A stretch of 5,944 nt of DNA from Planctomycetes bacterium RIFOXYC2_FULL_41_27 (GCA_001828645.1 MHZD01000232.1:1-5944); one strand, 5' to 3'; shown: positions 1 through 5,618, numbered from the stretch's first letter. Numbers and translations: made by a program. Notes: a model not told the origin generated them from the letters alone.

Positions 1-1
1 C

Positions 2-1813
2 ACAGACGAAATTATCGCCTATTATAAAGAACGCGCCCTGGGCGGTGTGGGCTATATCACCGTTGAAAATACCAGCGTTGATCCCGTTGGCAGGGTTAAC
101 GACGGTATGCTATGCATACATGATGATAAATTCATTCCCGGCTTTAAAAAGCTGACGGACGGTATTCATGCAGTGGGCGGAAAGATTGTCCTGCAATTGA
201 GCCATGCAGGGAAGGAGGCGTTGCCTTATTTTACCGGAACAAAAACCGTATCCGCTTCTGCCATTCCAAGCCCTCTAACGAAAGAAATGCCCACAGAATT
301 AACTGTCGAAGGAATCAAGGCCACAGTCAATAAATTTACCGAGGGTGCTAACCGTGCCGTAAAGGCTGGATTCGACGGTGTTGAAATTCACATGGCGCAC
401 GGTTATCTGGTCAATCAGTTCTTTTCACCGGAATCTAATGCACGAACAGATGACTATGGTGGCGATACAGTCCGACGCTCACGATTTGCCAGGGAAATTG
501 TCGAAGGTATCAGAAAACTCGTTCCCGGAAATTATCCGGTAATCTGCCGTATCAGTGCGGACGAGTATACCGACACGGGACTCAAATTGGAGGAAAGCAA
601 GGAGATCGCCAGGATACTTGAAAAGGCCGGCGCCAGCGCTATTCACGTTTCCGCATGCAACTATGCATCCGCATTTTTTAACATACCGTGCTATTATTTA
701 GAAGAAGGCTGCTTCATTCACCTTGCTGCGGGCATCAAGTCTGTTGTAAAGGTGCCGGTATTGACGGTGGGCAGGATTATTAATCCTGTTATGGCTGAAA
801 ATGTGCTGCAAGAGAATAAGGCCGACCTTATTGTGCTGGGCCGTACTTTAATTGCCGATCCATATTTTCCGAACAAGATAAAAGAAGGCAAACTCGATGA
901 CATAAGAACCTGTTTAAGCTGTAACCGATGTATCGAGAGTATTTCTGATAAAAAGCTTGTGTGCACGGTCAATCCCTATATTGGAAAGGAAGGTATTTCC
1001 CACATACAAAAGACCAGTAAACCCAGGAAAATACTGCTGGTTGGGGGTGGGCCGGCAGGATTGTCAGCCGCCCACGTATTATCGAGCCATGGACACAACG
1101 TCACACTGTGGGAAAAGGAGTCACAGCTTGGAGGGAGTTTCCGCTACGCCTCTATGGCTCCCACGAAAGAGCCAATGAGGAAATTCCTTGACTATTTAAT
1201 AAACCAGGTCAAAAAGACAAATACCTCGATTCATCTCAATAAAGAAGCAACGGCAGAATCAATCAAGCAGTTTGCGGCCGATGTGGTTATCCTTGCACAT
1301 GGGGCAAAACACGTTCTTGTTGAAATCAACGGCGCACAAAAGAACAATGTACTCAACGTTAAGAATGCCTTTTCTTCTGCAGATTCCCTGGGAAATACTA
1401 TAGCAATCGTTGGAGGAGGTCCTGAAGGTTGCGAACTTGCAGACTTCCTTGCCTCCAGGGGAAAGAAGATTACTCTAATAGAGATGCGGCGTGTTCTCGG
1501 GATAGGGCTGGTTGCTCACTCTCGTTATCACGTTCGGGAACGACTCAGAAAGATGGGCGCTCAATTACACATCAACACAAAGGTGACGGAAATTGGACGC
1601 CATTATATAGTCGTCAGCCGCCGCAGAGAGGCAGACCAAAAACTCGAAGGTTTTGACAATATCGTCATTCCCACGCTCCATCAATCTAATAATACACTTG
1701 CAGAATCCATTAAAGGCTTTGTTCCAGAAGTTTATACGGTTGGCGATGCGGTGGAAGGCCGCACAGCGCTTGAGGCAATCGCAGATGGGGCAGAAATGGG
1801 AATGAAATTATAA
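2..1813 (+). CDS. NADH:flavin oxidoreductase, FadH/trimethylamine dehydrogenase-like (5' partial)
   Basis: The frame is open from the first bases of the window, so the gene starts upstream. A GTG at 47 lies inside the conserved barrel (TDEIIAYYKERA...GGVGYITVE precedes and spans it) and is not the start. About 603 residues are visible; family members have roughly 640-690, so some 40 or more are missing. Domain order: an Old Yellow Enzyme FMN barrel with active-site HMAHGY (nt 389-406) and the usual FFSPESNARTDDYGG and GRTLIADP stretches; a 4Fe-4S motif with Cys codons at 911, 920, 929 and 962 (CX2CX2CX10C); a first Rossmann fold with VGGGPAGLSAA (about nt 1036-1070); a second with IVGGGPEGCELA (about nt 1405-1440); and a C-terminal YTVGDAVEGRTALEAI flavoprotein motif. 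The family passes electrons from NAD(P)H through FAD and the Fe-S cluster to FMN to reduce activated C=C bonds such as 2,4-dienoyl-CoA. The substrate here cannot be told from sequence. First visible gene of the plus-strand operon; cytoplasmic, no signal peptide visible. Confidence 0.93.
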   Translation, partial: TDEIIAYYKERALGGVGYITVENTSVDPVGRVNDGMLCIHDDKFIPGFKKLTDGIHAVGGKIVLQLSHAGKEALPYFTGTKTVSASAIPSPLTKEMPTELTVEGIKATVNKFTEGANRAVKAGFDGVEIHMAHGYLVNQFFSPESNARTDDYGGDTVRRSRFAREIVEGIRKLVPGNYPVICRISADEYTDTGLKLEESKEIARILEKAGASAIHVSACNYASAFFNIPCYYLEEGCFIHLAAGIKSVVKVPVLTVGRIINPVMAENVLQENKADLIVLGRTLIADPYFPNKIKEGKLDDIRTCLSCNRCIESISDKKLVCTVNPYIGKEGISHIQKTSKPRKILLVGGGPAGLSAAHVLSSHGHNVTLWEKESQLGGSFRYASMAPTKEPMRKFLDYLINQVKKTNTSIHLNKEATAESIKQFAADVVILAHGAKHVLVEINGAQKNNVLNVKNAFSSADSLGNTIAIVGGGPEGCELADFLASRGKKITLIEMRRVLGIGLVAHSRYHVRERLRKMGAQLHINTKVTEIGRHYIVVSRRREADQKLEGFDNIVIPTLHQSNNTLAESIKGFVPEVYTVGDAVEGRTALEAIADGAEMGMKL

Positions 1814-1816
1814 AAA

Positions 1817-2584
1817 ATGGAACTAACGATTATTGGTTCTGGCACGGGAATTCCCTCGAAAACAAGGGCATATCCATGTACCCTGGTAAAAATAAAAGAC
1901 AAATACCTCGTTTTCGATACAGGTCCAGGTTCACTGCGGCAACTATTCCTTGCCGGTGTTACCTATATGGATATCGACCACATATACTATTCCCATTTTC
2001 ACCCAGACCACTCTCTTGACTTAGTTTCAACACTCTTTGCGATGAGATATAACGAACCGAAAAGAACCAAGCCGCTGTATATCACAGGGCCGACTGGTCT
2101 AAAAGTATTTCATGAAGGTTTGTTATCTACATTTGGAGAAGTGATAAAGCCCAAGACCTTTGATTTACATTTCAAAGAAATCGACAGAGGGAAACTAACC
2201 TACGATGGTTGGGAAATTATTATAGAACCATTACAACATTCAATGCATAGTATTGGCTTTCGCATAGAATCTCACGACAAAACACTAGCGTATTCTGGCG
2301 ATACGGACTATTGTGTCAGCATTATCCGCCTGGCCAGGAAGGTTAATACCTTGGTTCTTGAATGTTCTTTTCCGGACGACCAAAAGGTAGAAGGGCATCT
2401 GACTCCTCAACTGTGTGCCAGAATTGCCTATGAATCACAGTGTGAGAGATTAATCCTTTCACACTTTTATCCTGTCTGCGATGACAGCATAAAGAAACAT
2501 AATAAAGGCTTGTTAAGAAAGCTTAAAAATATTTATAATGGCATCATTATATTTGCTGAGGATTTTGCTCGGTTTACAATTTAA
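1817..2584 (+). CDS. MBL-fold metallohydrolase, RNase Z-like without exosite arm
   Basis: A complete 255-residue metallo-beta-lactamase-fold hydrolase. It begins with the typical MELTIIGSGTGIPS strand. The metal-binding set is intact: H60, H62, D64 and H65 (SHFHPDHSLDL), H141 (or H144), D162 in YSGDTD, and H216 in LSHFYP. H194 in EGHLT falls where tRNase Z enzymes carry their catalytic HST-loop histidine. Bacterial RNase Z is about 300-310 residues and has a protruding glycine/proline-rich tRNA-binding arm. This protein is about 50 residues shorter and I see no such arm, so a tRNA 3'-processing role is less likely than hydrolysis of a small phosphodiester, lactone or similar substrate. The ATG lies 3 nt after the previous stop and has no well-spaced Shine-Dalgarno, suggesting translational coupling to the flavoprotein gene. 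Fold assignment is firm; substrate is unknown. Confidence 0.9.
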   Translation: MELTIIGSGTGIPSKTRAYPCTLVKIKDKYLVFDTGPGSLRQLFLAGVTYMDIDHIYYSHFHPDHSLDLVSTLFAMRYNEPKRTKPLYITGPTGLKVFHEGLLSTFGEVIKPKTFDLHFKEIDRGKLTYDGWEIIIEPLQHSMHSIGFRIESHDKTLAYSGDTDYCVSIIRLARKVNTLVLECSFPDDQKVEGHLTPQLCARIAYESQCERLILSHFYPVCDDSIKKHNKGLLRKLKNIYNGIIIFAEDFARFTI

Positions 2585-2614
2585 CAAGTTCGATTACATG
2601 GCACATTTAAAATT

Positions 2615-3157
2615 ATGAAAAAAACAAAAAAACCAGAAACCGAGGCATACGCCCTTCTCATTACAGACATGTTAAACGATTTTGTCAATAAAGGCGCCGC
2701 TCTTGAAGTACCCACGGCAAGAACAATAATCCATAACATTAAAAAAGAAATAAATAGGGCAAGGAAGAGGCATATCCCTATCATTTATTGCTGTGATGCG
2801 CATAAAGATAATGACCCTGAATTTAAATCATGGCCCAGGCATGCGGTAAAAGGAACGGCTGGTGCGGACGTTATCGAACAACTCAAACCTAAAAAAGAAG
2901 ATTATGTGATATCGAAAACCTATTATTCCTGTTTTTATAAAACCTCTCTGGACAAACTACTAAAAAAATTAGGGACAACCCACCTGATACTCACCGGCGT
3001 AGTAACTAATATTTGTATTTTATATACCACTGCGGAAGCTTATATGAGAGGATATAAAGTTACGATACCAAAAAATTGTGTTGCAGCGCTTACAAAGAAC
3101 GAACATCAATTTGCCTTACAACAAATGCAGCGTGTTTTCCACGCCGAGATAGTTTAA
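2615..3157 (+). CDS. Nicotinamidase-like cysteine hydrolase, isochorismatase family
   Basis: A complete 180-residue protein of the isochorismatase-like cysteine hydrolase superfamily. The catalytic triad is visible as D18 (ITDMLNDF), K101 (VISKTYYSCF) and C134 (GVVTNICIL). A nicotinamidase-type metal site is also present: D61 and H63 (CCDAHKD) and H76 (WPRHAVKGTAGADV). That WPxH...GTxGA stretch plus the metal site resembles Bacillus-type PncA, which is of similar length, and favours nicotinamide to nicotinate plus ammonia (NAD salvage) over isochorismatase activity. Other amidases of the superfamily keep parts of this pattern, so I give no gene symbol. The start is 30 nt after the MBL gene; no clear Shine-Dalgarno precedes it, but MKKTKK followed by the first core strand (AYALLITD) makes the start reasonable. 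Last gene of the plus-strand operon, with a hairpin terminator downstream. Confidence 0.88.
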   Translation: MKKTKKPETEAYALLITDMLNDFVNKGAALEVPTARTIIHNIKKEINRARKRHIPIIYCCDAHKDNDPEFKSWPRHAVKGTAGADVIEQLKPKKEDYVISKTYYSCFYKTSLDKLLKKLGTTHLILTGVVTNICILYTTAEAYMRGYKVTIPKNCVAALTKNEHQFALQQMQRVFHAEIV

Positions 3158-3176
3158 ATCTTAATTTCACACGGAC

Positions 3177-3214
3177 AAAAAAGGCATATGAAATTATCAC
3201 ATTTCATATGCCTT
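3177..3214 (-). terminator. Rho-independent terminator, distal, for the naxLS transcript
   Basis: A perfect 14-bp inverted repeat (arms 3181-3194 and 3201-3214, 6-nt loop). Read on the minus strand, the stem is followed by a run of T (A-run 3177-3182 on the plus strand), the form of an intrinsic terminator for transcripts from naxS. On the plus strand the sequence after the stem is GGATTTAAAT, a poor U-tract, so plus-strand termination here is less likely. It is the second hairpin met by the naxLS transcript. Confidence 0.75.
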
Positions 3215-3257
3215 GGATTTAAATCGGCAGACGCAAACAGAGCCGACTGCCTATAGT

Positions 3258-3302
3258 AAAAAAGGGCATATGAAATTCATACTTCACATGCCCTTTTATT
3301 TT
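3258..3302. terminator. Bidirectional intrinsic terminator between the convergent operons
   Basis: Inverted repeat with 15-nt arms at 3260-3274 and 3283-3297 and an 8-nt loop, GC-rich at the base (GGGC/GCCC). On the plus strand it is followed by TTTTATTTT (3294-3302), so it can end the flavoprotein-MBL-amidase transcript. On the minus strand it is followed by six T (3258-3263) and lies 47 nt beyond the naxS stop. The one imperfection is an A-C mismatch in plus-strand RNA but a G-U pair in minus-strand RNA, so the fold is continuous in the naxLS direction. Confidence 0.8.
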
Positions 3303-3344
3303 CAGATGGGTGTATTAAAATTGCAAATACAAACCACTGTCAAA

Positions 3345-3725
3345 CTACTTTGCTCCAAAATTCCTTACAATTTCCACCATCTTCTCAATCATTTCAGGTG
3401 ACATCTTGCCCTGATATCCAGGGCATTTCCCCTTGCCTGCATTGATATGCTTTACAAGCTGTTCATCTGTTTTTGACGATTGGAAAGCAGCCGCGGTAAA
3501 ATCCGGCACACCATATTCATGACCCTTTGCAGTGCCCTTGCCACCATTTCCGTGGCAGTAATAACAGCTCTCCTGTACGGCAAAACCAAGACCAGCAAAA
3601 ATGGTGTATGGGCTCTTTGTGGTATCACCTGGTTCGTGATGTGTTAAAGCCCAAGCTGAACCACCCAAAGACAACCCCAAACCAGCAATAACTGGCAATA
3701 TGTATGATAAACGGAATATTTTCAT
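3345..3725 (-). CDS. naxS: NaxS, class I monoheme cytochrome c with His/Cys ligation (predicted)
   Basis: 126 residues from the chosen start. An upstream in-frame ATG at 3743 would add MRRERI, but the Shine-Dalgarno lies inside that extension, 8 nt before ATG 3725, and the shorter form gives a clean signal peptide (MKIFRLSYILPV...GSAWA, cleavage near residue 26). The mature chain of about 100 residues has one heme c site, C54-Y-Y-C57-H58, followed by GNGGKG as in small class I cytochromes. Near the C-terminus the usual GK-x-MPxY ligand motif reads GKGKCPGYQGK: the expected axial Met is C101, the only non-heme cysteine. This agrees with NaxS of anammox bacteria, where His/Cys ligation was reported for the NaxLS heterodimer, a very low potential complex that binds NO and CO and interacts with hydrazine synthase (recalled from literature, not checked). 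M108 is an alternative ligand. Second gene of the minus-strand naxL-naxS unit. Confidence 0.8.
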   Translation of the reverse strand: MKIFRLSYILPVIAGLGLSLGGSAWALTHHEPGDTTKSPYTIFAGLGFAVQESCYYCHGNGGKGTAKGHEYGVPDFTAAAFQSSKTDEQLVKHINAGKGKCPGYQGKMSPEMIEKMVEIVRNFGAK

Positions 3726-3733
3726 AATTCGTT

Positions 3734-3740
3734 CTCTCCT
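3734..3740 (-). promoter_or_regulatory. Shine-Dalgarno that sets the naxS start
   Basis: The minus strand reads AGGAGAG here, 8 nt before ATG 3725. The longer in-frame ATG at 3743-3741 immediately precedes this site and has no comparable site of its own, so translation most likely begins at 3725. Confidence 0.8.
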
Positions 3741-3771
3741 CATTTATGATTATGTAGGACGGTTAAATATA

Positions 3772-4182
3772 TTACGGAACAAGCTTCAACTCTGACTTAT
3801 AAATCTTATGACAATTCCTGCAGGCAATGGTAAGCCTTCTGAATTGCACCTGAATTTCTTCCAGATCTTTGCTTCCAGATGCCTTATCAATTTCAGTTGA
3901 ATGATAAAGAACTTCGTCATTCAACACTTTATAATTCTTATCGTTTGCAAATTTCTCTGATGATGTTTTGGTATCTGCAATTATTGACTTTGCAAAACCA
4001 GAAAACTTTGAAAATTGCTCATCACTAGCTTGTGAAAGCCCTGTCATTGCCCTCATTCCTTGGAAATTATCCCACATTTTTTTGCATAAATCGCCCTGGC
4101 TTGCCTGTCCATAACTAACAGAACTCACTGCAGCAATGAACAATGTAATTGTCCCTGCGATAATACCCTTTTTTAGGCTCAT
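3772..4182 (-). CDS. naxL: NaxL, class II-like monoheme cytochrome c with free distal Cys
   Basis: 136 residues with a strong Shine-Dalgarno (AGGAGG, 4190-4195 on this strand) 7 nt before the ATG. A signal peptide (MSLKKGIIAGTITLFIAAVS, cleavage probably after SVSYG, residue 25) exports it to the anammoxosome lumen/periplasm. The heme site C121-R-N-C124-H125 sits close to the C-terminus after an amphipathic stretch (QVQFRRLTIA), the hallmark of class II (cytochrome c'-like) four-helix-bundle cytochromes. The only other cysteine, C33, is in the predicted first helix (DLCKKMWDNF), which supplies the distal ligand in class II proteins. A single free Cys in each of two adjacent class II and class I cytochromes matches the NaxLS pair. 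The naxS gene follows after 46 nt. The name rests on this pattern and gene pairing rather than on an alignment. Confidence 0.78.
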   Translation of the reverse strand: MSLKKGIIAGTITLFIAAVSSVSYGQASQGDLCKKMWDNFQGMRAMTGLSQASDEQFSKFSGFAKSIIADTKTSSEKFANDKNYKVLNDEVLYHSTEIDKASGSKDLEEIQVQFRRLTIACRNCHKIYKSELKLVP

Positions 4183-4255
4183 TTTTTCCCCTCCTCGCTT
4201 TCCTTTTTTAAAAATAACTTAATAATCTACACGACTATTTCTACAAGTATTGAAC

Positions 4256-4388
4256 TTATATGCAACAAGTATTCCTAAGCATTAACCCACTTATTAATGT
4301 AGAGAGGGCACCAATTCTTAAAATTAGCATCTCTGAAATTTTCAAATCCGCCCCCAAACCTTAGACCTTTCACTTCACCTCCCTTCAT
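4256..4388 (-). repeat. Possible multi-copy intergenic element with short frameshifted ORFs
   Basis: On the minus strand a 37-codon ORF runs from ATG 4388 to TAG 4275 (MKGGEVKGLRFGGGFENF...WVNA). A second frame over the same DNA stays open from after the G-run (4351-4355) to TAA 4256, reading ADLKISEMLILRIG and onward. Dropping one G from the five-G run would join VKGLRFG directly to this second frame. I have an unverified impression that short hypothetical peptides of the VKGLRFGADLKISEM kind recur in anammox genomes, which would make this a decayed copy of a dispersed element rather than a gene. A Shine-Dalgarno-like GGAGGTG (about 4376-4382) has no well-placed start after it except the overlapping frame. 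Confidence 0.35.
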
Positions 4389-4530
4389 ACCAAAAAATCA
4401 ATAGCATAGAACAGTATGCCACAACCTAACATAATACATCAAGGCAATCCTGCAATATCAAATTGATGCCCTGTAGATATTTTCAAAACAACACATTAAA
4501 CGAAGCACTCTTCGAGAGACAGAGTTAAAT

Positions 4531-4559
4531 AATATATCATTGAAAGCAAAATGAGTCAA
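4531..4559 (-). promoter_or_regulatory. Sigma70-type promoter, probably for naxLS
   Basis: On the minus strand: TTGACT (4554-4559), a 17-nt spacer, then TATATT (4531-4536); five of six bases match consensus in each box. Transcription would begin near 4524, giving a leader of roughly 340 nt before naxL that runs through the repeat-like stretch. Confidence 0.6.
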
Positions 4560-4649
4560 GTAAAAATTTTCTGGATAATTGTACCGAAAACTTCAAAAGA
4601 AATTCTTTTTTCGCTTTAAGCAAATTCCAACATCCCCCGCAAAACTCCG

Positions 4650-5183
4650 TTACCAATCTTTTGGAATACTTGTTTCTTTCGGTGCGGGAATCTCATTCTG
4701 TCCAGGGTGTAATTCTTCTTTTTTGCCCGGATATAACTGTGGATAAAGATGAATCCCTAAATGCTTATGGCACAAGGCACACGCCTGCCTCAATCTTCGA
4801 ACCTGCCATTGGGCATCTTCCAGCGCACCCTGTTCACCCTTGTGGCTAACAATTTCATGCATTTTCTCGGACTCTGTCAGCAGTGTCTTATTAAGATCCT
4901 GGTATTTCTGGTCGTCAGGACGAGAAAATTTACTAATGATTATCTTCGTCAGTTTCGCAATGTTCGCACTCGATTCGGCTATCACCTTCCAATCATTGTC
5001 GCTATATTTGTAATACCCTGATATTTCTTCAACAGCCTTATAGCTTTTATCTATTTCATTCATTATCTTTGCCAATTCACTCTTCTCTTTTTCCTGCTTG
5101 GGCGGCGGTTCATCAGCAAACACACAGGTCATCATCCCGCATATGCCAACGAGCAACCCTGTTAAAATAGTTCTTCTTACCAA
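4650..5183 (-). CDS. Class II-like monoheme cytochrome c, NaxL paralogue with C-terminal tail
   Basis: 177 residues starting at TTG. The signal peptide (MVRRTILTGLLVGICGMMTC, cleavage after VFA, residue 23) is followed by a charged linker (PPPKQEKEKSE) and predicted helices. The heme site C135-A-L-C138-H139 is preceded by WQVRRLRQA. Compare QVQFRRLTIA-CRNCHK in NaxL: both share the Q-x-RRL-xx-AC-xx-CHK pattern, so the two are probably paralogues of the cytochrome c'/c556 fold. Unlike NaxL, the mature protein has no cysteine besides the heme pair; M41 in the first helix (LAKIMNEID) is a candidate sixth ligand, as in low-spin class II cytochromes. After the heme there are 38 further residues rich in Pro, Lys, Glu and His (LGIHLYPQLYPGKKEEL...), longer than usual. 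Role unknown; likely an electron carrier or NaxLS-associated protein in the anammoxosome lumen. It may share transcription with naxLS by read-through. Confidence 0.85.
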   Translation of the reverse strand: MVRRTILTGLLVGICGMMTCVFADEPPPKQEKEKSELAKIMNEIDKSYKAVEEISGYYKYSDNDWKVIAESSANIAKLTKIIISKFSRPDDQKYQDLNKTLLTESEKMHEIVSHKGEQGALEDAQWQVRRLRQACALCHKHLGIHLYPQLYPGKKEELHPGQNEIPAPKETSIPKDW

Positions 5184-5190
5184 CGCCTTT

Positions 5191-5197
5191 CACCTCC
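5191..5197 (-). promoter_or_regulatory. Shine-Dalgarno that fixes a TTG start
   Basis: The minus strand reads GGAGGTG, 7 nt before TTG 5183-5181. Reading upstream in the same frame meets TGA at 5192-5190, and the ATG at 5199-5197 is out of frame, so TTG is the only start that keeps the whole signal peptide. Confidence 0.85.
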
Positions 5198-5287
5198 ATC
5201 AATGAATCAAATCAACCCCATACTAACTCATTCTAAAAATGGGACAGAATATTTACTGCTCAATCTAACACGGAACTACGATACACT

Positions 5288-5314
5288 GTTTATTAAGGGA
5301 AAAACCCTTTAAAC
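5288..5314 (-). promoter_or_regulatory. Hairpin in the leader of the third cytochrome gene
   Basis: Arms AAGGG/CCCTT (5295-5299 and 5305-5309) around an A5 loop (T5 in the transcript) continue, after a 2-nt bulge (5293-5294), into GTTTA/TAAAC (5288-5292 and 5310-5314): ten pairs in all. It lies about 50 nt after the predicted transcription start and about 100 nt before the TTG. It has no long U-tract, so it is more likely a leader structure than a terminator. Function unknown. Confidence 0.45.
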
Positions 5315-5372
5315 TATCCATAAAACAAGGACGCTTCACCAATAAGTCTAAAGAAAAAACCATAAACAAAAA

Positions 5373-5400
5373 ATTATAAATAAAAAATACTACAAGTCAA
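5373..5400 (-). promoter_or_regulatory. Sigma70-type promoter for the third cytochrome gene
   Basis: On the minus strand: TTGACT (5395-5400), a 16-nt spacer, then a perfect TATAAT (5373-5378). Transcription would start near 5366, leaving a leader of about 180 nt. The surrounding sequence is very A/T-rich, which raises chance matches to the -10 box, but the paired boxes and spacing are good. Confidence 0.6.
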
Positions 5401-5590
5401 ATATTTAATTCGAATAAACTATTACAAACCTTAAACTCAGAAATAGGCGTGAAATAACTCATTGCAAGACATAAACTGACATCTCCTGATGCGGAAATTT
5501 TACTATAGCAAAGATATCTTTGGCCAGTAACACTAAAGAATAGGTCTTTAAACTTTTCTGTGGCGACTTTTTGGCAAATGATTTTAATCC

Positions 5591-5618
5591 TTGAAAGCAT
5601 ATGATAAAAAATTATAAT
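5591..5618 (+). promoter_or_regulatory. Sigma70-type promoter for proS
   Basis: TTGAAA (5591-5596), a 16-nt spacer, then a perfect TATAAT (5613-5618) on the plus strand. A start near 5625 gives a leader of about 65 nt to the proS ATG. A poorer alternative pair (TTGTTA 5629-5634 with TATACA 5655-5660, 20-nt spacer) lies downstream. Confidence 0.6.

Larger units (their letters stand above)
4183..4649. other. 467-nt gap between naxL and the third cytochrome gene
   Basis: No convincing gene. On the minus strand it contains, in order, the untranslated region just after the third cytochrome gene (no clear terminator; only an A/T-rich weak inverted repeat near 4586-4613), a near-consensus promoter (4531-4559), a small CGAAG-CACT-CTTCG hairpin (4501-4514), a 5-bp hairpin with GCATA/TATGC arms (4404-4419) followed after a short gap by a T-run, the repeat-like stretch (about 4256-4388), and the naxL Shine-Dalgarno. 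A weaker TATAAG box lies at 4255-4260 without a good -35. No plus-strand signal was recognised. Confidence 0.6.

Noticed and set aside
718..972. Minus-strand 84-codon ORF inside the flavoprotein gene
   Set aside because: Shadow of a well-conserved coding region; no independent support.
47..1813. Starting the flavoprotein at the GTG at 47
   Set aside because: The frame is open to the window edge and the upstream codons encode conserved barrel sequence (TDEIIAYYKERA), so this is an internal valine of a truncated gene.
2598..2618. Six-codon ORF (MAHLKL) whose TGA overlaps the ATG of the amidase gene
   Set aside because: It could be a coupling leader peptide, but it has no Shine-Dalgarno and such short frames are common by chance.
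3213..3401. Plus-strand 62-codon ORF across the terminator region
   Set aside because: It covers a terminator hairpin and runs antisense into the end of naxS; no ribosome site or protein-like pattern.
3726..3743. Six-residue N-terminal extension of NaxS (MRRERI)
   Set aside because: The extension is made of the Shine-Dalgarno itself (AGGAGAG, minus strand) and the correct spacing points to the ATG at 3725.
4401..4422. Sigma54-like TGGCA...TGC or attenuator at the GCATA/TATGC hairpin
   Set aside because: Spacing between the GG and GC elements does not fit a sigma54 promoter, and a 5-bp stem separated from the T-run is too weak to call a terminator.
4586..4613. Terminator after the third cytochrome gene
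   Set aside because: Only an A/T-only or very weak stem (AAAAGA/TCTTTT, CGAAAA/TTTTCG) with competing pairings; not supported.
4661..5021. Two plus-strand ORFs opposite the third cytochrome gene
   Set aside because: They are antisense shadows of a gene with signal peptide, heme motif and Shine-Dalgarno on the other strand.
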